From: an uncultured Bacilli bacterium
GTDB lineage: Bacteria > Bacillota_I > Bacilli_A > ML615J-28 > CAG-313
Length of the DNA stretch: 44,691 nt
NCBI GenBank assembly: GCA_934098295.1
Contig: CAKONV010000017.1
Coordinates: forward strand, 1-44,691
Direction: 5' to 3'
Part shown: one piece after another, positions 8,354 to 15,273 of the stretch
Position numbering within the stretch: the stretch's first letter is position 1
How the letters are laid out: every line of letters begins with the position of its first letter
Program-made: the position numbers and the translations under genes
Notes under the pieces: generated by a model
Told to the model about the DNA's origin: nothing
Database searches by the model: none
Seen by the model: the letters and a program-made list of their open reading frames with translations, nothing else

Positions 8354-8631
8354 TGGAAGATAGATTTTATTATGAGTCAATACTAACAACGGCTAAAAAT
8401 CTTTGTGATATTTTTCTACATGCCACGATTGAAGCTACTAATCCCCATGTTAAACAAACATTTCAAAATTGTTTAAATCATACATTAGAATGGCAACATT
8501 TGATATATAAGAAAATGGAGTCATTAGGGTATTACCAAAGTGAAAATGTTGAAAAATATGAATTAGAGAAAGAAATGAATAAAATACAGCCTCTATATCA
8601 AAATTGTTGCTGTAACCACACGAGAGCTTAA
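8353..8631 (+). CDS. CotF-domain (spore coat-like) protein
   Basis: A 92-residue helical protein with the CotF pattern: an N-terminal helix TTAKNLCDIFLHATIEATNP, then VKQTFQNCLNHTLEWQHLIY and the IYKKMESLGYY block, as in small ferritin-like coat F proteins. It ends with a CCC cluster and His that are not part of the usual core. GGAGG (8340-8344) inside the preceding gene serves as its ribosome site. The stop codon TAA (8629-8631) lies inside the left arm of the terminator hairpin. The family is well matched; its function in this organism is unknown. Confidence 0.78.
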   Translation: MEDRFYYESILTTAKNLCDIFLHATIEATNPHVKQTFQNCLNHTLEWQHLIYKKMESLGYYQSENVEKYELEKEMNKIQPLYQNCCCNHTRA

Positions 8632-8650
8632 CAAAAATTAAGCTCTTTTG
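8623..8650 (+). terminator. Terminator of the CotF-like pair, overlapping the stop codon
   Basis: Perfect 9-bp repeat AGAGCTTAA / TTAAGCTCT (8623-8631 and 8638-8646) with a 6-base loop, followed by TTT and a G. The left arm contains the stop codon of the upstream gene. Confidence 0.8.
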
Positions 8651-8657
8651 TTATAAT
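8628..8657 (+). promoter_or_regulatory. Promoter of the TspO gene, nested in the terminator
   Basis: TTAACA (8628-8633) in the hairpin loop region, an 18-base spacer that includes the right arm and U-run, and TATAAT (8652-8657). Downstream, GAAAGGA precedes the ATG at 8702. The -35 match is only moderate, but no better promoter lies in the 70-base gap. Confidence 0.5.
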
Positions 8658-8701
8658 ATTTTAAAAATACCATATACTTTTATTAGAAAGGACTTTTACT
8701 T

Positions 8702-9169
8702 ATGAAATCATTATTTAAGAAATCCGTTATTTATATTTTAATTTTATTCTTTTACTTTCTTCCTTCACTATTATTTAAGGTCGATAAGGAATTTTATAAT
8801 AATCTAAAAGGAGCTTTTGTTCCTCCCCTTGCCTTTATAATTATTTGGTCAGTAATTTTTTTATTCCTTGCCTTCGAGCATAGTTATTACATATTTTCTT
8901 ACCGAAAATATAATAAAAAAGAATTAATTCACTATTTTATTGTTGTCGGCATAAATTATTTATTTATATTTATTTTTCCCATTGTCTTTTTTGTAGCACA
9001 CAATCTTTTTTTAGGATATATTGTTACAATGATGACAGCTATGACAGCTATTTTAATATCAATGCAAAGTCTCCTTTTGTCAAAAAAACTTACACTTTGT
9101 TCGTTACCACTAGTCTTGTGGTCAATCTTTGCCACTGTTTATTCTATTCTTTTATATTTGAAAAATTAA
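8702..9169 (+). CDS. tspO: TspO/MBR family membrane protein
   Basis: The 155-residue protein has five hydrophobic segments and the family landmarks: FVPPLAFIIIWSVIFLFLAFE in TM2 (the Pro-x-x-W region) and LPLVLWSIFATVYSILLYLKN in TM5 (P-x-x-x-W-x-x-F-A). TspO proteins bind porphyrins, hemes and sterol-like ligands and are tied to stress or tetrapyrrole handling. Some aromatic ligand-site residues differ from the well-studied proteins. It is a single-gene unit between the CotF terminator and the IS remnant. The family call is fairly safe; the function here is not known. Confidence 0.78.
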   Translation: MKSLFKKSVIYILILFFYFLPSLLFKVDKEFYNNLKGAFVPPLAFIIIWSVIFLFLAFEHSYYIFSYRKYNKKELIHYFIVVGINYLFIFIFPIVFFVAHNLFLGYIVTMMTAMTAILISMQSLLLSKKLTLCSLPLVLWSIFATVYSILLYLKN

Positions 9170-9181
9170 TTTACTAATCAT

Positions 9182-9818
9182 AACCACCCGTAAAACGGGT
9201 GGTTTACTATGAGGATATAACCCTCTTTTTCTTTCTTTTTGGTTCGTGTGAAAACGGATCTACATATTCTTTCGTTGTTTGGTTGTCAAGTGTAATATCT
9301 CTATCTAGCTGATGTTTGATGTACTCTTCGATGGCTTGTTTGTTTCTACCCACGGTATCAACATAAAATCCCTCACACCAAAATCTTCGATTTTTCTATC
9401 GATATTTCAAATTTACAAATTTATCAAAAATCATTAAACTGCTTTTACCTTTCAAATATCCCATGAATGATGAAACTGATATTTTCGGTGAAATCGATAT
9501 TAACATATGTATATGATTCAGGCATGCCTTTACTTCTATTATTTCAACTCCTTTGTATATATTAGTTGTCTTAAAATTTTTTCTATCTCTAATCTTAACT
9601 TTCCATATATTACTTTTCTTTTATATTTTGATGCAAATACTACATGGTACTTACAATTCCACTTTGTGTGTGATAAACTATTAGTGTCCATATTTGGACC
9701 ACCTCCTATATAATAAATTTAAAATCTTGGCGGATTTCAAATTTATTATGTCATGGAGGCTTTTTATTTTGTTGTAAAGCTATAAGCTTTTTGAAACCAC
9801 ACGCATAGCAGGTGGTTT
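9182..9818 (-). mobile_element. Degenerate IS200/IS605-type single-strand transposon (tnpA only)
   Basis: A roughly 640-base element bounded by hairpins that resemble IS200 ends. The right end is the perfect 10-bp palindrome AACCACCCGT / ACGGGTGGTT (9182-9204). The left end is AAACCAC / GTGGTTT (9794-9818). Between them lies a decayed Y1 transposase gene on the minus strand, with no tnpB/IscB. There are no terminal inverted repeats or target duplications, as expected of this family. It sits between the TspO gene and the metQ terminator, an insertion-tolerant gap. Confidence 0.82.
9207..9691 (-). pseudogene. tnpA: IS200-like transposase TnpA, frameshifted and with an internal stop
   Basis: The start is clear: MDTNSLSHTKWNCKYHVVF, preceded by AGGTGGTCC. 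After about 45 codons the frame ends in tandem stops. A one-base shift near 9551-9560 restores KGVEIIEVKACLNHIHMLIS, which includes the HUH metal-binding His-x-His (HIH), then SFMGYLKGKSSLMIFD. A second lesion, TAG at 9396-9398, interrupts LKYR and KNRRFWCEGFYVDTVGRN, which holds the region of the catalytic Tyr (FYVDTVG). The end matches the family (YVDPFSHEPKRKKK). At least two inactivating lesions mean no active enzyme, though the ends could be used in trans. Confidence 0.9.
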
Positions 9819-9823
9819 TCTAG

Positions 9824-9858
9824 CCTCAAAAGATAATTCACCGAAATATCTTTTGAGG
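9824..9858. repeat. 12-bp inverted repeat beside the IS200 left end
   Basis: CCTCAAAAGATA (9824-9835) and TATCTTTTGAGG (9847-9858) are perfect complements around an 11-base spacer, followed by TTTAAAAT. It may be the old terminator of the TspO gene displaced by the insertion, or part of the element end. I cannot tell which. Confidence 0.55.
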
Positions 9859-9861
9859 TTT

Positions 9862-9889
9862 AAAATAAAAAAGAGGCTTTTGCCTCTTG
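9862..9889 (-). terminator. Terminator of the metNIQ operon
   Basis: On the minus strand AAGAGGC / GCCTCTT (9871-9877 and 9882-9888) forms a 7-bp stem with a 4-base loop followed by TTTTATTTT. Confidence 0.85.
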
Positions 9890-9938
9890 AATAAAATAAA
9901 TGAAATGAAAACTCACAAGATTTGTTTTTGTTTTGATT

Positions 9939-10736
9939 TTAGATTAAAGGTACAACAACACCTTTATATTTATTATTAATAAAATCTTTAATTGATGATT
10001 GTGATAATGCTTCTATTAATATTTTTGTTTTTTCTGAATTTTCATTACCTTCATTGACACATAAAATATTAGCATAAGTTGTTGCGCCAATTCCATTAGA
10101 ATCTTCACTTCTTAATAGTTTTGAGGTGATGTTGCTTTCAAGAGCATAATTACCGTTGATAACAGCATAATCAAAACTTGGTAGTTGTGTTGGCAATTGA
10201 GCAGCTTCTAATTCAACAATTTGTAATTTTTTAGGATTAGATGTTATATCTTTACTTGTAATCTCAAAACCTTTTGATTCATCAACACTAATAAGGCCTA
10301 AATCTCTTAATAGATATAAAGCTCTTGCACAATTGGTATCATCATTGGGAATACCAATTGTTGATCCTACTTCAATGTCCTCAAGTTTACTTTTCTTTCC
10401 AGCATATAAACCTAGAGGTTCAAAATGTACTTTTAATACTGCCTTTAAAGATGTTTTATTCTTTTTGTTATAGTTTTCCATATATGGTTGATGTTGAAAA
10501 TAATTTGCGTCAAGACTATTTTCAGCTACACCAACGTTTGGCAATATATAATCACTGAACTCAACTATTTCTAGTTTGTATCCTTTAGATTCAATATAAC
10601 TTTTACATTCTTTTAAAATTTCCGCATGAGGTGAAGTGGAAGCACCTACTCTAATAGTTTTATCATCATTTTTTTTACCACATGATGAAATGGCAAGTAA
10701 TAATAAACAAATTACTAAACTTAATGTTTTTTTCAT
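9939..10736 (-). CDS. metQ: Methionine ABC transporter, substrate-binding lipoprotein
   Basis: The 265-residue NlpA/MetQ protein has a lipoprotein signal with lipobox LAISSC (Cys19 lipidated), then TIRVGASTSPHAEIL and the family core NYFQHQPYMENYNKK and GIPNDDTNCARAL. It captures methionine, likely both isomers and related compounds, outside the membrane and delivers it to MetI. AAAGGAAA precedes the ATG. It is third in the operon metN-metI-metQ, 21 bases after metI, and ends just before the terminator at 9862-9889. Context with the Met T-box supports the substrate. Confidence 0.93.
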   Translation of the reverse strand: MKKTLSLVICLLLLAISSCGKKNDDKTIRVGASTSPHAEILKECKSYIESKGYKLEIVEFSDYILPNVGVAENSLDANYFQHQPYMENYNKKNKTSLKAVLKVHFEPLGLYAGKKSKLEDIEVGSTIGIPNDDTNCARALYLLRDLGLISVDESKGFEITSKDITSNPKKLQIVELEAAQLPTQLPSFDYAVINGNYALESNITSKLLRSEDSNGIGATTYANILCVNEGNENSEKTKILIEALSQSSIKDFINNKYKGVVVPLI

Positions 10737-10757
10737 ATTATAAATTTCCTTTCTTTT

Positions 10758-11432
10758 TTATTTTTTATCAATTTGTTTAGCTATAAAGTCAAATAATAAT
10801 TGAGTTACTTCAACAATTATTATTATAACTACTAATGTAACAAGGGTAACATCAATACGATATTTATAGTATCCGTATCTAATGGCAATATCTCCTAATC
10901 CTCCGCCGCCAACGGCACCGGCCATTGCAGAATAACCGATTAAATTAATTACCGTTAACGCAACACCGCGTATAAGTGATGGTAAAGCTTCTCCTATATA
11001 TACTTTAAAAATCAAAGTTGGAAGATTAGCTCCCATACAAATGGCGGATTCAATAACTCCATGGTCTGTTTCCTTTAAACTTTGTTCAACAATTCGCGAA
11101 ACAAAAAAGGTAGCAGCAATACTTAATGGCACAATGGTTGCAGTTGGTCCCCATGACTTACCTACAATAAATCTAGTAATTGGAACCAAAGTTACAATTA
11201 AGATTATAAAAGGAATTGAACGACCAATGTTAGTTAAGGTGCTTAAAATCTTATGTAATATTCTATTTTTTAAGATTCCGTCGCTATCTGTAAGAACCGT
11301 GAACACTCCTAGTGGTAAGCCTAATATATATGCAAATATAGTTGAAAAGAAAACCATATACAGGGTTTCAAGAATGCCTTTTCCCATGTTTACTTCTTTG
11401 AAAATATCAAATATACTCAAATAATTAATCAT
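10758..11432 (-). CDS. metI: Methionine ABC transporter, permease
   Basis: The 224-residue protein has five or six membrane segments and the MetI hallmarks YMVFFSTIFAYILGLPLG, GRSIPFIILIV and the EAA-type coupling loop containing GANLPTLIFKVYIGEALPSL, then NLIGYSAMAGAVGGGGLGD. It forms a homodimeric channel coupled to MetN. Its start overlaps the 3' end of metN by 4 bases, so translation is coupled. Confidence 0.94.
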   Translation of the reverse strand: MINYLSIFDIFKEVNMGKGILETLYMVFFSTIFAYILGLPLGVFTVLTDSDGILKNRILHKILSTLTNIGRSIPFIILIVTLVPITRFIVGKSWGPTATIVPLSIAATFFVSRIVEQSLKETDHGVIESAICMGANLPTLIFKVYIGEALPSLIRGVALTVINLIGYSAMAGAVGGGGLGDIAIRYGYYKYRIDVTLVTLVVIIIIVEVTQLLFDFIAKQIDKK

Positions 11433-12169
11433 TTGTATTCACCATCCTTTAAAAGAAGTTTTCCAATTTCAGTTTTGGGATTATTCATTATTTCATCTTT
11501 TAGCCCACTTTCAATAATTGATCCCGAGTATAGTATGGCTATTCTATCACAAATCATATCGACGACCTTCATATCATGAGTAATAATAATCATTGTTACT
11601 CCTAATTTTTTATTTATATCTTTTAATAAATTTAAAATTTGATATTTTGTTGAAGGGTCTAATGCACTTGTAATTTCATCTAATAATAAGATTTTAGGAT
11701 TGCTTACTAATGCTCTCGCAATTGCAACTCGTTGAACTTGTCCACCGGATAAATGACTTGGATATTCGTTTATTTTATCTTCTAATCCTACTAGTGATAA
11801 AATTGATTTTACTTTTTCTTCAATTTCTTCTTTTTTTAACTTTTCACCAATTAAAGGAAAAGCTATATTAGAAAAAACAGTATGTTGTTTAAGTAAATTA
11901 AATCCTTGAAAGACAATTCCAATTTCCTTTTTAAAAACTTTTCGGTTTTTCTTTAAATCTTCTATGCTTCTTCCATTGATAATAATGCTGCCATTATCAA
12001 TTTTTTCTAATCCAGCAATACTTCTAATAATAGTTGTTTTACCCGCTCCTGATAATCCTATTAATCCAAAAATTTCACCATCGTTAATCTCTAAATTAAT
12101 ATTGTTTAATACTTTAGTAGTTTTCTTATTATCGGTAAAACTTTTTTCTAAATTGTTAATTACAATCAT
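11429..12169 (-). CDS. metN: Methionine ABC transporter, ATPase (short form without NIL domain)
   Basis: A complete ATPase core: Walker A GLSGAGKT (about 37-44), Q-loop VFQGFNLL, signature LSGGQ, Walker B ILLLDEITSALD, H-loop IITHD. At 246 residues it is about 100 shorter than typical MetN, which carries a C-terminal NIL (ACT-like) domain that binds methionine and causes trans-inhibition. The frame ends cleanly (LLLKDGEYK), with metI overlapping by 4 bases, so the absence is not a visible frameshift. Feedback inhibition is therefore predicted to be missing, leaving the T-box as the main control. AGGAGG lies about 5 bases before the ATG. Confidence 0.92.
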   Translation of the reverse strand: MIVINNLEKSFTDNKKTTKVLNNINLEINDGEIFGLIGLSGAGKTTIIRSIAGLEKIDNGSIIINGRSIEDLKKNRKVFKKEIGIVFQGFNLLKQHTVFSNIAFPLIGEKLKKEEIEEKVKSILSLVGLEDKINEYPSHLSGGQVQRVAIARALVSNPKILLLDEITSALDPSTKYQILNLLKDINKKLGVTMIIITHDMKVVDMICDRIAILYSGSIIESGLKDEIMNNPKTEIGKLLLKDGEYK

Positions 12170-12189
12170 GTCTTCCTCCTACAAAAATA

Positions 12190-12225
12190 AAAAAGTCCTT
12201 AAGACTAAAATATAGCCTTAAGGAC
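12190..12225 (-). terminator. Conditional terminator of the T-box leader
   Basis: A 9-bp perfect stem with a 13-base loop, followed by TTTTTTA on the minus strand. It competes with the antiterminator that includes the T-box at 12241-12254. Confidence 0.88.
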
Positions 12226-12475
12226 GAAAATTGCGTTTTTCGTGTTACCACCTTAATTCATTATCACTTCACAGTAATAACCTCTTCGAGTACTCCCAAT
12301 TAATTGTTTTATACTCTATTGCTGTAACGGGCAATCCCGTCTTGATTTAAATATCAATCAAGCGATTCAAAGACCATGTTCAATAGACGCTTTTATAGTT
12401 ACTTTCACCATATGTAACCTCTCTAAAATAAACTCATTCTATTTACTCTTCTTATCATTATCTTTAATTATTAAA
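12190..12475 (-). promoter_or_regulatory. T-box leader of metNIQ, methionine specifier
   Basis: On the minus strand: stem I base AAGA/TCTT, the AGTA motif of the specifier loop, the stem AATAGA/TCTATT, a distal arm GGTTAC...GTAACT containing the GGTGAAA loop, and the specifier loop GAACATGG with ATG at 12375-12377. Downstream are the T-box AAGGTGGTAACACG (12241-12254) and a terminator GTCCTTAAG/CTTAAGGAC (12195-12203 and 12217-12225) with a T6 run. Uncharged tRNA-Met would bind the specifier and the T-box and favour antitermination. A -10 TATAAT lies upstream at about 12484-12489; no good -35 is evident. The Met assignment agrees with the operon content. Confidence 0.92.
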
Positions 12476-12545
12476 TACACTACTATTATATATCTTTTAT
12501 TTTATTTTATGATTAATTTGCACTTGAAAACATTTTCAGCTAGAT

Positions 12546-13958
12546 TTAATCAATTATAGGTGCCATTTGGTTTGTCATTCTTTTTTTAACCTTTTTAATT
12601 ACAATTGCATAACAAACACCATGAGCAATGAATGTCAAAATCCACGATATAGGATAAGATACATATAATAGGTTAAGTTCTTTTAAATCATAAAAAGTTA
12701 CAACTTTATTAAAGAAACATAAAATCCATAATATTCTAAATCCACAAGCACCAATTAATGAAACAATCATTGGCATTATAGCGTAACCTAATCCTCTAAT
12801 TGCACCGCACATTACATCCATAATTCCACAAAGGAAATAAGGTAAACATAAATAATGTAGTCTTATATATCCAACTTGAATAGCATCAGCATGACCAGTA
12901 TAAATTCTTAAAGCATATTTACCAAAAATAAACATGCCACCACCACCAACTACACCAATAATGGTTACAATTATCAATCCATATAAAAGAACTTTAAAAA
13001 GATTATCTTTTTTAGAAGCACCAACATTTTGACTTGTAAATGTTAATGTAGCATGATAAACGGAGTTCATGGAAGTATAAACAAATCCTTCCAAAGAACT
13101 TGCGGCAGAATTACCATCAATTATATAAGGTCCTATATTTGTACCAAAAGTATTTACTGTTGATTGTATTAATACATTTGATATTGAAAATATTGAACTT
13201 TGAAGACCAGCTGGAAGACCAATTCTAACCATTTCAAGTAAATCTTTTTTGTAAAGTTTCATTTCTTTAAAACTAAATTTATAACATTCTTTGGTACGCA
13301 TTAAACATAACATTATTAAAATACAAGAGATGGCTTGTGAAATAATTGTAGCAAGAGCAACTCCATCAACGTCCATCTTACAAACAATAACAAAGAATAG
13401 ATTTAGAAGGAAGTTTATTATTCCAGCTACGCTTAAAAAATATAAAGGTCTCTTAGTATCACCTACACCTCTTAGTATAGCAGCCGCAAAATTATATAAC
13501 AAATTACAAGGCAATCCAATGAAATATATTTTTAAATATGTTACTGCAAGGGGAATAGGATTAGACATTAATTCTAGTAACCATTCAGCAGCAAAGAAAC
13601 CAAAAATACCAATAACAATACCAGTCAAAAAACTAATTATGACACCATTTTGAACAGTTTTTTTAACACCAAAACTATCTTTGGCTGCAAAATAACGGGC
13701 ACATAAAACATTTGTACCTACTGATAATCCCATAAATAAATTAACAATTAAGTTAATTAGTGCCGAAGTTGAACCTACGGCTCCTAAAGCATTAGGGGCA
13801 GTACTAAAATTAGAAACAACAATTAAGTCAGCTGCATTATATAATAGTTGTAATACACCCGTTAATAATAGTGGTATGCAAAATTTAAGCATTTTTATAA
13901 ATAGATTGCCACTACACATGTCCATTTCATATTTCTTTATTTTCTTTTCTTTTCCCAT
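12546..13958 (-). CDS. MATE family multidrug/Na+ antiporter
   Basis: A 470-residue protein with twelve membrane segments and the two-fold MATE repeat (LCIPLLLTGVLQLLYNAAD-type opening at about residue 25; LPAGLQSSIFSISNVLIQ in the second half; GNSAASS after it). It exports drugs or organic cations in exchange for Na+ or H+. ATG at 13958 is preferred because GGTGA lies 5 bases upstream; an in-frame ATG four codons earlier has no site. It is a single-gene unit with an extended -10 at 13981-13989. It is clearly paralogous to the MATE gene at 24748-26103. Confidence 0.88.
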   Translation of the reverse strand: MGKEKKIKKYEMDMCSGNLFIKMLKFCIPLLLTGVLQLLYNAADLIVVSNFSTAPNALGAVGSTSALINLIVNLFMGLSVGTNVLCARYFAAKDSFGVKKTVQNGVIISFLTGIVIGIFGFFAAEWLLELMSNPIPLAVTYLKIYFIGLPCNLLYNFAAAILRGVGDTKRPLYFLSVAGIINFLLNLFFVIVCKMDVDGVALATIISQAISCILIMLCLMRTKECYKFSFKEMKLYKKDLLEMVRIGLPAGLQSSIFSISNVLIQSTVNTFGTNIGPYIIDGNSAASSLEGFVYTSMNSVYHATLTFTSQNVGASKKDNLFKVLLYGLIIVTIIGVVGGGGMFIFGKYALRIYTGHADAIQVGYIRLHYLCLPYFLCGIMDVMCGAIRGLGYAIMPMIVSLIGACGFRILWILCFFNKVVTFYDLKELNLLYVSYPISWILTFIAHGVCYAIVIKKVKKRMTNQMAPIID

Positions 13959-13980
13959 TTTAATCACCATAGTATCACAT

Positions 13981-13989
13981 ATTATAACA
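13981..13989 (-). promoter_or_regulatory. Extended -10 promoter of the first MATE gene
   Basis: Minus strand TGTTATAAT (13981-13989), a consensus extended -10. The -35 region is weak. The start codon follows about 22 bases downstream of the -10. Confidence 0.5.
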
Positions 13990-14058
13990 AATTATTCTCT
14001 AATTGTGTTAGTAAATGAACTTCTAAAGCGATTACACGATTTGTATTAAGTAAAATAT

Positions 14059-14087
14059 TTGAATAAAATAGATAAAAGTGGTAAAAT
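14059..14087 (+). promoter_or_regulatory. Promoter of gapA
   Basis: TTGAAT (14059-14064), 17-base spacer, TAAAAT (14082-14087), about 52 bases before the ATG. Confidence 0.65.
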
Positions 14088-14139
14088 AATAAATGTAAAA
14101 CCATTTATAAAATTTATTTAAAATAGGAGGAATTTAAAA

Positions 14140-15213
14140 ATGGCAAATGTAAGAGTTGCAATTAACGGTTTCGGCCGTATTGGTCGTTTAGCTTTCAGAC
14201 AAATGTTTGGTGCTGAAGGTTATGAAATCGTTGCAATCAACGATTTAACTAGCCCAAAAATGCTAGCTAATTTATTAAAGTATGATACTGCTCAAGGTGG
14301 TTACACTGGCCGTATCGGTGAAAATCTTCACACAGTAAGCTCAAAAGAACCTGTATTTGAAGAAGATGGAAAGACTGTAAAAGTTCCTGGTTCTATCACA
14401 GTTGATGGAAAAGAAATTACTATTTATGCTGAACCTAAAGCACAAAACCTTCCTTGGGGTGCTCTAGATGTAGATGTAGTACTTGAATGTACTGGTTTCT
14501 ATTGTTCTAAAGCTAAATCACAAGCTCACATTGATGCTGGTGCTAAAAAAGTTGTTATTTCTGCTCCTGCTGGAAATGATCTTCCTACAATCGTATTCGG
14601 TGTAAATGAACACACATTAACAAAAGAAGATACAATCATTTCTGCTGCATCTTGTACTACAAACTGCTTAGCTCCTATGGCTAAAGCATTAAATGACTTT
14701 GCTCCAATCCAATCTGGTATTATGGCTACAATTCATGCTTATACTGGTGACCAAATGATTCTTGATGGTCCACACAGAAAAGGTGATTTACGTAGAGCAA
14801 GAGCTGGTGCTGCTAATATTGTACCTAACTCAACTGGTGCTGCTAAAGCTATCGGTCTAGTTATTCCAGAATTAAATGGTAAATTAATCGGTTCTGCACA
14901 ACGTGTTCCAGTTCCTACTGGTTCTACTACTATTTTAACAGCTGTTGTTAAAGGTACTGATATCACAAAAGAAGCTATTAATGCTGCTATGAAAGAAGCT
15001 TCTTCAGTTTCTTATGGATATAATGAAGATCAAATCGTATCAAGCGATGTAATCGGTATGAAATATGGTTCATTATTTGATGCAACTCAAACAATGGTAG
15101 CTAAGATTGCTGATGATTTATATGAAGTTCAAGTAGTTTCATGGTATGATAACGAAAATTCATATACTTCACAAATGGTACGTACAATTAAGTACTTCGC
15201 AGAAAACTGCTAA
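14140..15213 (+). CDS. gapA: Glyceraldehyde-3-phosphate dehydrogenase (type I)
   Basis: Central glycolytic enzyme converting glyceraldehyde-3-phosphate, NAD and phosphate to 1,3-bisphosphoglycerate. NAD-binding INGFGRIGRLAF at the N-terminus, catalytic SAASCTTNC with Cys172, and the WYDNE(N)S motif near the C-terminus (about 336-342). At 357 residues it is about 20 longer than the usual form, with the extra length in the segment around residues 60-100. AGGAGG lies 9 bases before the ATG. Codon use is visibly more biased than in its neighbours (GCT, GGT, AAC), as expected of a highly expressed gene. It is a one-gene unit with its own terminator. Confidence 0.97.
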   Translation: MANVRVAINGFGRIGRLAFRQMFGAEGYEIVAINDLTSPKMLANLLKYDTAQGGYTGRIGENLHTVSSKEPVFEEDGKTVKVPGSITVDGKEITIYAEPKAQNLPWGALDVDVVLECTGFYCSKAKSQAHIDAGAKKVVISAPAGNDLPTIVFGVNEHTLTKEDTIISAASCTTNCLAPMAKALNDFAPIQSGIMATIHAYTGDQMILDGPHRKGDLRRARAGAANIVPNSTGAAKAIGLVIPELNGKLIGSAQRVPVPTGSTTILTAVVKGTDITKEAINAAMKEASSVSYGYNEDQIVSSDVIGMKYGSLFDATQTMVAKIADDLYEVQVVSWYDNENSYTSQMVRTIKYFAENC

Positions 15214-15228
15214 TAGAAAAGTTAAAAA

Positions 15229-15257
15229 AGGAACATTAAACAATGTTCCTTTTTTTG
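15229..15257 (+). terminator. Terminator of gapA, bidirectional
   Basis: AGGAACATT / AATGTTCCT (15229-15237 and 15242-15250), loop AAAC, then TTTTTTG. A-rich sequence before the left arm supplies a U-run for the convergent ABC exporter operon ending at 15274. Confidence 0.9.
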
Positions 15258-15273
15258 TTGCTCATTAAATTAA

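Noticed and set aside
9507..9713. Plus-strand 68-codon open frame
   Set aside because: It is antisense to the decayed IS200 transposase and has no ribosome site or family pattern.
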